Shown: positions 26,482 to 38,376, counted from the stretch's first letter. The stretch is DNA of 64,000 nt from Macrobrachium rosenbergii (GCF_040412425.1 NC_089767.1:334671-398670); one strand, 5' to 3'. Translations and numbers: made by a program. Notes: a model not told the origin generated them from the letters alone.

Positions 26482-26540
<59 letters not shown>
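26230..26540 (-). mobile_element. SINE family A flanked by (GA)n arrays
   Basis: A SINE A copy (26,272-26,490, minus) carries AAGTATACCTGATCAACAGC on plus, the GGGCTGGCCCGAAGGATTAG block and CATTGGCAGGTCGGAGAGTC at the head. GA arrays lie directly against both ends (26,230-26,271 and 26,488-26,540). If these derive from one array, the SINE inserted into a GA microsatellite. Confidence 0.85.
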
Positions 26541-26541
<1 letters not shown>

Positions 26542-27675
26542 ATCCATGCAATGTAATAACACATTTTAATAATAAGCCACGTAGATCCTTTATTATTATG
26601 TGAACATGGCACATTTCATAAGAAAGCCATTATTTTCATACAAACCCGGGCTTGGGACAACTGAATGACAAGATTTTCTAAGCGTCGCAATATTGAAGAT
26701 TCTGGTCAGCAAGCAAAGAATTGAGTAACTTGATTCGCTAACAGACTGACTACCGTGAAATCTGAAACTGTTCCAACTATGGAATCTACACGAATATGGG
26801 AATAAGGCGGCAAATTAAAACGGCCAATAAAAAATTCAGAAACTCGAGCTGGCGTATGAAAAAGAGGGAAAAAACCAGGTACCAGTGAGGTACGTCCGGC
26901 GTCTTAGATACTGACTGATGATTCTATCAATATCCAAAGTCTTTACAGTAGATTAGACTCGACAGGTAGCCCCTTCAGATTATGAATGATTTTACCATTT
27001 CCCTCTCCCGATATTGACAGACTATAATTCACCAACCATTTCTTCTCTTCCACAATAACTTTCGACGCGTTCAGATTTTCGCTCCGATATGACGCAGACC
27101 AAGAAGGACGGAAAGTTTACTTCGCTTTTCAGCTCATATGTGGATGTCTGAAAGGCACCATTTTTATAAGAATAAATAACTGTGATTTATTTTCTGGTAA
27201 ACCAATGGATGAATTATTTTTTTCACTGCCGCAAATACGTTGAAATCTCAACACTCATAATTTCTAAATCTAGGTTTTTTTGTTTGTAGCTATAATTGCT
27301 TTTAACATTGGAAAAAACATTATCTTTGCCTGAAAAATTAAGCGATAATCATACTGTAACAAACAACTAGAACATATTAACTAAAACAATATGGACTGTC
27401 CATTAAAATAACAATTATAAATCTTTTGAAAACTTTTATAATTTCTACATACCAGTATAGTAAATGATATACAGACTAAATAGTGCAAAAATTAGCAAGA
27501 AAAAATAAATTTTTTTATGTCCAATATTTCAGCGATCAAACCCTGCAGAGTTTTTACAATATGATTACCCTATCAAAATGTTACTTGTTCAAGCGTGGCA
27601 GAAAGACTCGCCAGTTAACTATAGGTACTGGGTGTCTCCAGGAATGTATATGCATACATGACATGCATACACACA
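26541..27675. other. Anonymous DNA, no gene recognised
   Basis: Right-arm counterpart of 22,886-23,869. It contains only short frames. Confidence 0.6.
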
Positions 27676-27686
27676 CATATATATAC

Positions 27687-27751
<65 letters not shown>

Positions 27752-27756
27752 AACAC

Positions 27757-27813
<57 letters not shown>
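27676..27813. repeat. Long (TA)n tract
   Basis: Several TA blocks. The mirror is 22,747-22,885. Confidence 0.97.
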
Positions 27814-27815
<2 letters not shown>

Positions 27816-29047
27816 GTGTGTGTGCGCACATGTGTGTATATGTTGTTTATGTGTGTAACTGACATACTGTGATCATCTTGAAAATGAATTTCGGTATTAC
27901 AAGTTCTCCTTTACATCTGGGGCTGAACGGCAAACTTCCCATTAAACATGAAAATCTTTCCAGTGTTCCTTAACCACCTACAGATCAATATTCACCTTGA
28001 AAGAATGACTTCACGCAAGTAATCGGAGACACCGCATAGGCATGACATTCGAAAATAATAAAAGCAAGTAATCCAAGAAGAAATAAAACTCCATGGGTCT
28101 CTGTCGTCGAACAGATCTTCGGTGCCATAAAGATTACAGAACGAAATACGAGAAGAAAATGTGTTCATTTGATTTTTCTTTACAGTGATTGTACGACATC
28201 ATTGGAATTCATGATCCCAACTTTCCGCCTTTCCATTATTTGAACTTGGCGAGGTCGATTTTTATACTCCACGCTGGTTGTGTTTACTTTGCCGTGCTTG
28301 CTCGGATTTTCTAGAAAACTCAATTTCACAACCGATACTTCAGCCTATAGAGTTTTGAGTTAAAAGAATTCTTCAAGCACTTAAATGCCTTGGGAAATAA
28401 CATCTAATATTTACTACGGTACTAAAGGTTGTCAGCAAAATTTCTGTTACCAAAACTAACTCTACGTTTCTGTGCATTCGCAAGAGAATAATTTGTGTTA
28501 GTGAATAGTATGCTTGAAGATTATTTCTTTGGTGAAAATATAACTTTAAACATTACATGGAAGTGGATCAGAGGGAAAAATAAATCCACTTAGAAACTGT
28601 AATATGAATATAGTTTTTAATTAGAACTAAAAAGAAAATAAAAGAAGTTTGATAACGTCGTCAGCTGAAAATTGATCTTGTCATAAATCTGGGATTGAAT
28701 GTCACTTCATGATACTAAGGGCAGCCGAGTTATGTAAACGCTGCCGCCCACTTGACAAGTATGCTACACATTGTGACATCGCGAGTTCTGCTTTTTTTTT
28801 TTTTTGTGAGAAAATGTGTTCAGATGATGGTACGTGATTTTATAAATGCAGAGGATCCTAAATGCATTATCCTTACCGTTTAAATTATTAATCTGGTTTT
28901 GAAAACACATTCTTTCTTTTTATTGTGGCCTCATGACAGTTTAATGGGAAAATTCTAAGTGATATTTCAAAAGAGAAATATGTAAAAAAAAAAAAACTAA
29001 TGAACAGAACTACATTAGTTTGTCACTGTGACCAGTCAGATGCCGTG
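27814..29047. other. Anonymous DNA, no gene recognised
   Basis: Short frames only. A poly-T run at 28,791-28,805 is the only simple feature. Confidence 0.6.
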
Positions 29048-29347
29048 TTCGACTAACCCCTAGTTCCTCGTTGATGAGTTGGTATAAGTTCAGCTAGACA
29101 CTCTGCTAGGCCCCGAGTTCGAGTCTCCGACCGGCCAATGAAGAATTAGAGGAATTTATGTCTGGTGATAGAAATTCATTTCTCGCTATAATGTGGTTCG
29201 GATTCTACAATAAGCTGTAGGTCCCGTTGCTAGGTAACCAGTTGGTTCTTAGTCACGTAAAATAAGTCTAATCCTTCGGGCCAGCCCTAGGAGAGCTGTT
29301 AATCAGCTCAGTGGTCTTGTTAAACTAAGGTATACTTCGACTAACCC
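29048..29347 (+). mobile_element. SINE family A, full-length with target-site duplication
   Basis: A tRNA-derived SINE. The 5' head (29,060 to about 29,130) has an A-box-like GATGAGTTGGTA and a B-box-like GAGTTCGAGTCTC spaced as in a tRNA. The body follows from GGCCAATGAAGAATTAGAGG through GGTTCGGATTC and CCTTCGGGCCAGCCCTAGG, ending in AAGGTATACTT. A 12-bp direct repeat TTCGACTAACCC sits at 29,048-29,059 and 29,336-29,347. Transcription of such elements is by RNA polymerase III and mobility depends on a partner LINE (family knowledge). Confidence 0.93.
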
Positions 29348-29967
29348 ATTGTATTGTTTAATCTTTGTTTACACGGCTTATAATAGTTGTAAAGAACCAC
29401 AGTTAACTTTCATAATTGTATGGTTCTGTGATTAGGAGCAACTGGGCAAACACGTTTCTTTGTCAATGAACTACGGTTTCACCGTTTATGGAATCTTATT
29501 TATCTGCTGGTTTAGAGATGACCAACTGGACTGTTTGGTATCGGATCTGGCGTTGGTATGTCACGACAGTGAAGCCGTCACTTAAAATCAGTCCTTCCTA
29601 ACATTGACTTGTGTGTAAGCTCCATAATGAAAGACTGAAGAAATGCTAACATTGGAGCTTTTCCAACTTTATCATATTCAGGCTGTGTAATGGAACACAT
29701 AAAACTTCCCCGAGAGGTTTTTCAGGATTTTTCGACACAGTTGTCTAATTTTTTTGTTCTGAGTTCAATATTTTGGTGAAATATACTAAATCCCTTCAAA
29801 CCTTGAGAAGTGCCCCAATCAAGGAGGGACGGATCCGAATACGTTGTATGGTCATATGTGCTGTCAAGAAATTCCACCGGACTCCAACATTGCTATAGAG
29901 ATAATAAACCTGAACCTCTTGGACAATAGCTGGTAAGAATCCGTCACTCATGATACAGATCCCAGAC
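29348..29967. other. Anonymous DNA between two SINEs
   Basis: No gene recognised. Confidence 0.6.
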
Positions 29968-30263
29968 GAATCCAAGGTTAAAGTTAAGTATATCTTAGTT
30001 TAACCAGACCACTGAGCTGATTAACAGCTCTCCTAGGGCTGGCCCGAAGGATTAGATTTATTTTACGGGCTAAGAACCATTTAGTTACCTAGCAACGGGA
30101 CCTACAGCTTATTGTGGAATCCGAACCACATTATAGCGAGAAATGAATTTCTATCACCAGAAATAAATTCCTGTAATTCTTCATTGGCCGGTCGGAGAGT
30201 CGAACGCTGGCCCCTCAGCGTGCTAGCCAAGAGCTCTACCCACTCCTCCAATGAATCCAAGGT
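29968..30263 (-). mobile_element. SINE family A, full-length with target-site duplication
   Basis: Element 29,979-30,252 in minus orientation, flanked by the 11-bp direct repeat GAATCCAAGGT at 29,968-29,978 and 30,253-30,263. The tRNA-like head occupies about 30,190-30,252. The mirror at 20,765-20,945 is strongly decayed. Confidence 0.93.
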
Positions 30264-30339
30264 GCTGAAGTGTAAATTATTTTTCATGAGCACTGTCTCT
30301 TTCAGCTAGCCTTGGCATTACAATAGTTTTTGCGTTTTC

Positions 30340-30510
30340 AGGCATATTACTCCTTATATTAAAATGACTCCTTATATTAAAATGAATTTTAAAATTTCAG
30401 GCGTGTTACTTTTATATTAAAATGAATTTTGACATTTCAGGCATGTTACTCTTTACATTAAATGAATTTTGGAAATGTCAGGCGTGTTACTCTTTATATT
30501 AAAATGCATT
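30340..30510 (+). repeat. Four tandem copies of a ~45-bp unit
   Basis: Each unit holds TTTCAGGC(A/G)T(A/G)TTACTC, then TTATATTAAAATGAATTTT. Copies differ by a few substitutions and indels. Confidence 0.85.
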
Positions 30511-30728
30511 TGAACGCGTAATTGTTTAGTTCGTACAGACTATCACAGTAGTTCTCAAGGTTCATTATTGCTTGTTAATACTTAAGTTGTTTGGTGTTTC
30601 GATAACAGCACTGCTTAATTCCCTACAGTTTTGTGTGTGTGTGTGTGTGTTTTTGTCTGTTCGCGCTTGATAAAAGCTTAAGATGTTACATTATTTATAT
30701 TTTAACAGAACCACATATTTCTAAACAT

Positions 30729-30743
30729 TTTATTATTATTATA

Positions 30744-30782
<39 letters not shown>

Positions 30783-30783
30783 C
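30729..30783 (+). repeat. (TTA)n microsatellite
   Basis: Trinucleotide array. The mirror is 20,332-20,366, about 20 bp shorter. Confidence 0.95.
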
Positions 30784-31099
30784 AACCAAGCTACAAAATT
30801 ATCTACACTTGCCCCCAGTTTGAACCTCGAAAACCCAATGATTCAACTGCATGATTAAGCAGCCCATACCCAATGTGGTCCACAGGTAATATAAATTTTT
30901 CAAAATGTGTACATGAATCTCACTAAAGAAATGGCAAGACCGTTAAAATTAACTATACATTCAGTGCTAAGTGGTGCACAATGGGCTCACTGAAATTAAC
31001 AGAAATATAGTTTCTGTCCAAAAATTAAGATTCGACTCCGTAGATGTCCAAAGTTCGGTAACAGTATTCAAAACATAGCAAGACAAAAGAATCTCAAGT

Positions 31100-31445
31100 A
31101 AATAATGCACCGAAGTTTCTTCAGCGCATCCGAGTTTTCTATGCAGCGTATAATGCTCTCAGCCAAGGCCCATGAAACTTTCAGCCACGGCCCCGTGGTG
31201 GCGTGTGTTGTTGACACCTATAGCGGTGCCAGACGCACGACCATGGCTAAATTTAACCTTAAATGAAAAAAAAAAACACTGTGGCTAGAGGGCTACAATT
31301 GGGTATGTTTGATGATTGGAGGGTAGATGATCAATATACCAATTTGCAGCCCTCTAACCTCAGTAGTTTTAAGATCTGAGAGCGGACAGGAAAGGTGCGG
31401 ACAGACAGGCAAAGCAATCTCAATAGTTTTCTTTTACGGAAAACT
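31100..31445 (+). mobile_element. Dispersed repeat with internal ~35-bp-stem hairpin
   Basis: The core is an inverted repeat. CACTGTGGCTAGAGGGCTAC through GGGTATGTTT (31,277-31,310) pairs with ATCAATATACCAATTTGCAG through CCTCAGTAGTTTT (31,330-31,370). It is preceded by CAGCCACGGCCCCGTGGTGG and CTATAGCGGTGCCAGACGCA and followed by AGATCTGAGAGCGGACAG and TAGTTTTCTTTTACGGAAAA, parts that I recall as recurring in shrimp sequence. The class (MITE, SINE or other) is unclear, since there is no transposase and no obvious target duplication. Confidence 0.75.
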
Positions 31446-32270
31446 AAAAATTTCTCCGGATAGGCAGGTTTCCAAAAATTTGATGCTTTGAGGTTTGTTA
31501 GGTCTGTTCATCATCCACCGTTAGTGACACCATACACTAATTTTAGCTATATCATTGTTGAAAGACTCTGCAAACACAGGACTAAACTCAAATGAGACAT
31601 TAAAATGAGAAGATACTTTTCAAAGTTAGCTTTGCCCATTTTATATATAAAAGTGCTAATTCAATGTTATTCTTGTTAATTGCTAACAACTGTCTACGCA
31701 AGCCAGTTCGATAATGCTTCAAGTGACCTGACTAATTAACCCAGTAAAGAGTGTAGTATAAAACAAAAGTGCAAAAGAAAATATGAAACAACAAAAACAA
31801 AAACACCAATAGCAACAATATATGCAGATACGTAAAAATTTCCATACCCATATAATTATATGTATAAAAACCCAACCTCAAATTGGAAGCAATAAAACAA
31901 TAAGCCACCACAGTCATCAATTACAGGCAACAATCTCTGAACCGAACTGTCTAATAGCCACACCCACACAAATCACATATAATTGCATCTCACCCTAAAA
32001 TGCTTAATGCTACTACTGCTATAAACAACGTTTAATGGCGTTTTTCGTCTCGTTTAGGCATCTAATGCCACTCTATTATTCCCTTTTTACAAATGGGTCT
32101 TGAATGTTTCTGGCTATGCTGTTAAATAAAGACTTCCCTCTTCGCTGAATATCTGTCATGCTTAAAATAATGATTTCATTCGTTACAGTGCAGAAATTAC
32201 CCCTCTCTTTCTCGTCGGATACTTATCAAGGAAGGTCAACAGTTATCTTTATTTATGTGATTCGGAATAG
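31446..32270. other. Anonymous DNA, no gene recognised
   Basis: Short frames only. The mirror is 19,191-19,880. Confidence 0.6.
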
Positions 32271-32274
32271 TAGG

Positions 32275-32553
32275 AAAGCTTTCCTCATTGGACGAGTCGA
32301 TATAGTTCTCGGCTAGCACTCTGCTAGGCCCGCGTTCGATTCTCCGGCCGGCCAATGAAGAATTAGAGGAATTTATTTCTGGTGACAGAAATTCATTTCT
32401 CGGTAAAATGTGGTTCGGATTCCACAATAAGCTGTAGGTCCGGTTGCTAGGTAACCAACTGGTTCTTAGCCACGTAAAATAAGTCTAATCCTTCGGGCCA
32501 GCCCTAGAGAGCTGCGAATCAGCTCAGTATCTGCTTACTAAGGTATACTTACT
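32275..32553 (+). mobile_element. SINE family A, near full-length
   Basis: The head includes GCGTTCGATTCTCCGGCCGG (B-box-like). The body runs through GGCCAATGAAGAATTAGAGG to the GGTATACTTA end. I did not find a clear target duplication. Confidence 0.92.
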
Positions 32554-32574
32554 TTTTCACAATGCTCTCTCTCT

Positions 32575-32576
<2 letters not shown>

Positions 32577-32626
<50 letters not shown>
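32577..32626. repeat. (TA)n microsatellite
   Basis: TA array preceded by CTCTCTCTCT. Confidence 0.97.
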
Positions 32627-32627
<1 letters not shown>

Positions 32628-32854
32628 ACATACGACATGATTCCACGAGTAATGTAACTGTATGTAGCGTAGATAACAGAGGTTCTTCCCTTCCTAATTC
32701 AATTAAATCTTTTGGTAATAAAGAGCTTCTTTCGGTTCGCAATTAAATAGATATAATACAGATTTGCTTTTCATTATCATGCTAAACTTGATAAATTTCT
32801 ATTATTAATGATGTTATTTTAGTTTTCATACTTTTTTATTACAAATTGACAATA

Positions 32855-32856
32855 TG

Positions 32857-32913
<57 letters not shown>
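32855..32913. repeat. (TA)n then (TG)n
   Basis: TA blocks followed by about nine TG units. Confidence 0.95.
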
Positions 32914-33234
32914 CTTGTATATATGTATGTGTGCATGTGGTGTACGAATATGAGGATGAGAAAACTTTGACATCAGTTTTAAGGAATATCTGCGTATTAT
33001 AAATGAAGATAAGATTTAAAATATATCTTTAATTACCAAGGTCTAAAGAATTCTATTACTGCTAATCAACGAAGTACAAAACGAATTTGATATGGGACAG
33101 AGGACAGATTAGCTTTCACGTGCTACTCGTCAGTAGATTTCAAGTTTATCTATGTTGACGTGACTTAAATGCAATTTATTTACGGCTGCGTGGTAATCAA
33201 AACTAATTTTACTCAACCAAGGAATATTTTCAAA

Positions 33235-33331
33235 ATAGAGGCACACCCGCACAAACGCGCGCGCGCACACACACACGATACTGATACAATTTATTTATAC
33301 ATACATATACACACCACATATATGATATGTA

Positions 33332-33409
<78 letters not shown>

Positions 33410-33446
33410 ATATATGGATATATTATATATATGGATGGAGATATAT

Positions 33447-33485
<39 letters not shown>

Positions 33486-33502
33486 CATTATTACATATAT
33501 AT

Positions 33503-33540
<38 letters not shown>
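33235..33540. repeat. Compound (CA/GC), (TA)n tract
   Basis: A GCGCGC/ACACAC patch at 33,255-33,276, then TA blocks with GTATG, GGAT and ATTATT interruptions. The mirror of the TA part is 18,091-18,335. Confidence 0.93.
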
Positions 33541-33543
<3 letters not shown>

Positions 33544-34711
33544 TAATGTTTTATAAAGAGCTGGCGCCAGAAGGGTAGCAGCTACAGGTCAACATCCTAT
33601 GCCCATTTCTTGACACCACCTAACGCTGATACCCCTGATGCAAGGGTCATTTGGCTATTAATATTCAGTAATTCTCTGGATGAACTTTTAATGTTTAGTC
33701 TCTACACGTGGTTAGAAGAAAACTGGAATCAGAATGAATAAACTAAGGACCCAAAGTTCAGCAATATTTATGAGGATTATTTCTTCACTGAAACCAAAGT
33801 AGATTATAATCTGGCTTGGGCACCTAACTTTTGTATAAATCTAAGTAGTATTACATTTTGGTGTGTGTGTGTGTGTGGCCAGAGTGCCTGACTTTTAAAA
33901 AACTGAAGTACTTTTAACATTTATTATCATTTAGCTGCCGCAGTCAATGGCCCTGACATTTATTAGAAATTGGAGAAGTTTGCCTTCTACTAGTCCGGGC
34001 CAATATACCTTGCATTTCATAGAAATGATAACAGTTTTAAGCCATGATCGTAAAACATTTTACAGCAATGGAATCGGTTAAATGTTAGTGGTGCTCCAAA
34101 GAGTATAGCGTCAAAGTTAAATAAGCCAACCAATACTTTAGGCGATTTTGTACCATGACGTGGATGATATAAAAGTGCGTTTCTTACTCAAACTAAAACC
34201 ACTATAACCAGAAAAAATTCAAATTACCAAAAATAAGCTACATGACAATAATCTAATATTCTTCAAAAGACACAAAATAACTACAAATGAAAATACCGTA
34301 TATACCTCCCGCCCTTAGATATCAAAACACGAAACTCTTTAAATGAAATGCATTACTACTTGCGTGAAGAATTTATAAAATACGAGATAAGTTAACGACA
34401 TTCACTGGGCTCAAGAACATTGCCAGGTGTGAATGATGGCGGTAAGCAATAAAAATATGGACCTGGTGATTATCCACAGAAACGGTATGTTGTGAAGAAG
34501 ATAAGGGTTGCTCGGTAGAATTTATTCTAACAGAAAGTTACTCATCATCAGTGTTTCTGAGGATAAAACACAAAAAGCTGTAGTCATAAAACTTACTTCG
34601 AAATTGCAAGCAATGAACACTGAGAAATACAAATATACCAATCCTGCGTCAAAAGAGCTTGGAAGACAATTATGACTACAGGCTATATTTCAATATCATA
34701 CAGGCCACCAG

Positions 34712-34764
<53 letters not shown>

Positions 34765-35140
34765 TAAACCCATTAATCACGCAACATGGAATAGATATTA
34801 GGGCAACGTACGGCAGAAACCTCAAAATAGATCACCGACGCATACGTGTCCCCCCATAAATCATCAGAGGTATGAAAACATAAAAATTCCTGACGCCCGT
34901 GAAAAATGACACCTATTATAATCAGCAGAGGTGCTAAATAGGTCATAAACTACAAACAGGCACGACATCTAGCAATCAACACTCACGGAAGAGAATGGAA
35001 CACGTAAGTATGAGATCAGGTTGACAGGTTTACTCTACAAAGGTTATGAATACGACTAAATTTGTATCTCTAGATAGTGCACAGTGCACATAACTAGATA
35101 TAAATACATATATAAAATGATGTGTATATCTATATGTATG
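33541..35140. other. Anonymous DNA with one (GA)n array
   Basis: No gene recognised. GA array at 34,714-34,761. The left mirror (about 16,700-18,090) is markedly more C/G-rich and shorter. Confidence 0.6.
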
Positions 35141-35149
35141 TATATGTAA

Positions 35150-35202
<53 letters not shown>
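35150..35202. repeat. (TA)n microsatellite
   Basis: TA array with one GTATGTA patch upstream. Confidence 0.96.
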
Positions 35203-35204
<2 letters not shown>

Positions 35205-35834
35205 TGTGTAAGTGCAAACAAATTTATGAGAATGTACTGGTTAGGAAATTATGTTCTCAATTTGGTACATTTCACCCCTGGCTTTGAGTATAACTGACTG
35301 TGCTTTTCATCATTATTTTGTCTACTTCTACCTTTGGAGCAAGACTTTATCCCTCTATATTCTCTTAATTTCTTTATGTCTCCTCAAGGCACGATGGGGG
35401 CTGGGTGGTGGGGGAGAATTTGATTATACTTCCTATCTTTCATATTATAATTTCCGACATTAGGAAGCGTGTCTCAATTCCCCTAAAACAACTTACGCTG
35501 ATTTGTGCATTATTAAGAAGCACCATTCCTTTCATGTATCTAAATTTGACTCCCTTTCTAGTCAGACATAGTTGTCCAAGGAAGACTAAATATAATAGCG
35601 TTCTCAATAAAAATATTGCTTTTTATAAAAACAATTAACATTCTAGTCACGATACTGAGCGAAATGCCAATTAGCATATTCACAGGGGTCAATATTTAAG
35701 CATACTAATTAACAGGATTTTTGTTTCCTGCCTGTGTATGTGTGCGTAATTTATGCAAATGCTTCACGAGCATTTGCATAATCTGAAATACCACAATGTC
35801 ATGTGTTTACAAATGAGTGTACTCGTAACGTGTA

Positions 35835-35840
<6 letters not shown>
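35203..35840. other. Anonymous DNA including a perfect octamer palindrome
   Basis: No gene recognised. At 35,751-35,781 a perfect 13-bp inverted repeat (TTATGCAAATGCT, loop TCACG, AGCATTTGCATAA) places ATGCAAAT octamers on both strands. Confidence 0.6.

Positions 35841-35925
<85 letters not shown>
35841..35925. repeat. (TA)n tract with TGTGTG interruption
   Basis: Two TA blocks. It abuts the foldback element at 35,926. Confidence 0.96.
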
Positions 35926-35927
<2 letters not shown>

Positions 35928-36186
35928 TAAATATAATAATTACTTTGAAGGTAACTGACGAGGTAAATAATAAAAATAGAAAATGAAGACATCCATATTC
36001 AAATCTGCAACATCAAGGTGAGTAGTGAATTGTAATTATGAAGGGCTGAAAACTTGTTTAAAGATTAGATTGTTATTTTGACATCCTATTGATAAAAAAG
36101 CATTTCTTGAAAGATTTGCTACACGCTTTATTACGGCCATATAATGAATATGCAATGTACTTTAGTACATACATGTATTCATATAC

Positions 36187-36233
<47 letters not shown>

Positions 36234-36596
36234 GTGTGTATGAATGCATGTAAGCATGTGTAGTATAAAGGTATATATATATGTATATACAATTTGTGTA
36301 TAAATACATGTATGTATAGAGCATATTCACATATTCATATATGGTCGTATAAAAGCGTGTAGCAAATACTCAGAAATGCTTTTATATCAATAATGTCCAA
36401 AATATACAATCTGAGTCTTTAGAAGTAAAGTTTTCCATGTACTCACGAAATTGCAATTGATATCTTTAGATCTGAAGCTAAAAAAACAAATATGTCACTT
36501 TCACCTCGATGTTGCAGATGTGAATGCGGATGTCTTCGTTTTCTATTTTTATTATGTACCTCATTAGTCACCTTCAGCAATTAGCATATTTTAGAT
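35926..36596. mobile_element. 0.67-kb foldback (long-TIR) element with TA core
   Basis: The two halves are inverted copies. TCTAAATATAATAATTACTT near 35,926 pairs with sequence ending near 36,596. The CTGCAACATCAAGGTG region (36,005) pairs with the CACCTCGATGTTGCAG region (36,505). TTGCTACACGC (36,117) pairs with GCGTGTAGCAA (36,355). The halves meet at a TA array (36,189-36,229). No coding capacity. It resembles a foldback MITE. The mirror is 15,430-16,030. Confidence 0.8.
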
Positions 36597-36639
36597 TTCA
36601 CCTCGGTAAGCGTTAATTTGGTTTCTAAGTTCCTTATTG

Positions 36640-36905
36640 GACGGGTGGGTACCGTTCTCAGCTAGCACTCTGCTGGCCCCGCGTTCGATTCTCCGACCCG
36701 CCAATGAAGAATTAGGGGAATTTATTTCTGGTGATAGAAATTCATTTTCGCTGTATCGTGAGTTCGGATTGCACACAAGCTGTAGGTCCCAAGCGTTGTG
36801 TAACCAATTGGTCTTAGTCACGTAAAAATAAATCTATCCTTCAATAGCCCTAGAGCTGGGTTAATCAGCTCCAGTGGTCTGGTTAAATTAAGGTATACTT
36901 ATTTT
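36640..36905 (+). mobile_element. SINE family A copy
   Basis: The head has GCGTTCGATTCTCC. The body from GCCAATGAAGAATTAGGGG to GGTATACTTA has several indels relative to the copy at 29,060. Confidence 0.9.
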
Positions 36906-36984
36906 TTCAGCACTTACAATCGGTATCAACCCGCCTCCACCATGACAGCTGATTGGTGCAGCAGAGTCGATTTCAGCTTACACC

Positions 36985-37200
36985 TCTCGTGGTGTCTCGG
37001 TGGTCAAAGTCACTGTCTATCATTGTTTTTAAACCAGGCAAAGGTTCGAATCCTGCCAGTGCCGAAGCACTTTGCAATTATCATTTCCTCCGGGTGTAAA
37101 TTGTTCCTGAAGTATAGTGAACTGTATATTAGGCGATTTTTGTGGCTTAATATTTGTGAATACAAGAAAGTCACATGAGTAAAAGTGACAGGAATTCATA

Positions 37201-37244
<44 letters not shown>
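36985..37244 (+). mobile_element. SINE family B, tRNA-derived, with TA-array tail
   Basis: A-box-like GGTGTCTCGGTGG at 36,991-37,003 and an excellent B box GGTTCGAATCC at 37,043-37,053 form a tRNA-like promoter. The body continues with CACTTTGCAATTATCATTTC, AACTGTATATTAGGCGA and AGTCACATGAGTAAAAGTGA, and ends against a (TA)n array (37,204-37,244). A different family from SINE A. The mirror is 14,893-15,160. Confidence 0.85.
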
Positions 37245-37247
<3 letters not shown>

Positions 37248-38221
37248 CACAGGTCGTGAAGTACACGTAAAAATATGCTGATTACCTATCATAAGGTATA
37301 TATAAAATGTACATGCTAACACATATACTGTACAAAGGAAGGAAATATAAAGATCAAAATGCTATACAACATAGGTAATTGAAGATGAAATAACACGCCA
37401 AATTTTCAGAATACAGAAACTCAATTCTATGAAAATAGCAGAATATTCTGCTCCTAACCCTGAATGTTCCTAAGAAGCGTCAGCTATAAATTTGAACACT
37501 CTCCCAGACAACCAAATTTGGTAATAACATACCGCACTCAAAATTCACAAACTTGCGTAATTCATACTACTATATTTTTTAAACAAACAAAACTTGCACA
37601 TTGTAAAAAGGACTTCACCAGTACAATTCATCAAGGTGAAAAATAACGATGCAATTTATCACAAAATCAACCCTTGTAAACAAGGAGAGAAACCCCATTA
37701 TCAGGCTAAGAGGGTGTCATCATCATGCCACCGGGAACATTCACAACAATTAAAGCTTTTCATAACGTCTACCAATGACTCTTTTTGTGGTCTTTCCGTT
37801 GTTCCGATCTCCGTCCCAGTACCCAAACAGCCCTGTTATCAAGAGCTCTTAAGAGGGCAAAGAAATGGCCCAAATGAAGGGGCATTACGCAGCTTAAACT
37901 CCTGACGAAGGTGCAATGATCACAGCATCTGCCAATGCAGCGAGTGTTGGAAGGAACGAGGTCGCAACAACGATGATAATGTGCCATTTTGTCTTTATGG
38001 AACCTGCGTAGGGTCTGGCGAAATTACCTTTAATCGGTCTTTACTTAAAATTACTAATTATATGCCTTAGAAAGCTGCCTCGTACAAAAATACAAGCTAC
38101 AAAAAGTGACATAATGAAGCTAAGTTTCATCTCAGGCAGATCCTAAATTTCTTTTATTTAGATTATTCGTTTAAAAAACGAAAAAATGACTAAACAAAAC
38201 CAGCAGCATCAACTCATTAAA

Positions 38222-38224
<3 letters not shown>
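37245..38224. other. Anonymous DNA, no gene recognised
   Basis: Mirrors 13,956-14,890. Confidence 0.6.
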
Positions 38225-38268
<44 letters not shown>

Positions 38269-38277
38269 TATATACAG

Positions 38278-38311
<34 letters not shown>

Positions 38312-38329
38312 CATATTTCACATACATAC

Positions 38330-38376
<47 letters not shown>

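Noticed and set aside
29060..29130. tRNA-like stretch at the SINE head considered as a tRNA gene
   Set aside because: A and B boxes are recognisable but the cloverleaf is degenerate and the segment is always fused to the SINE body.
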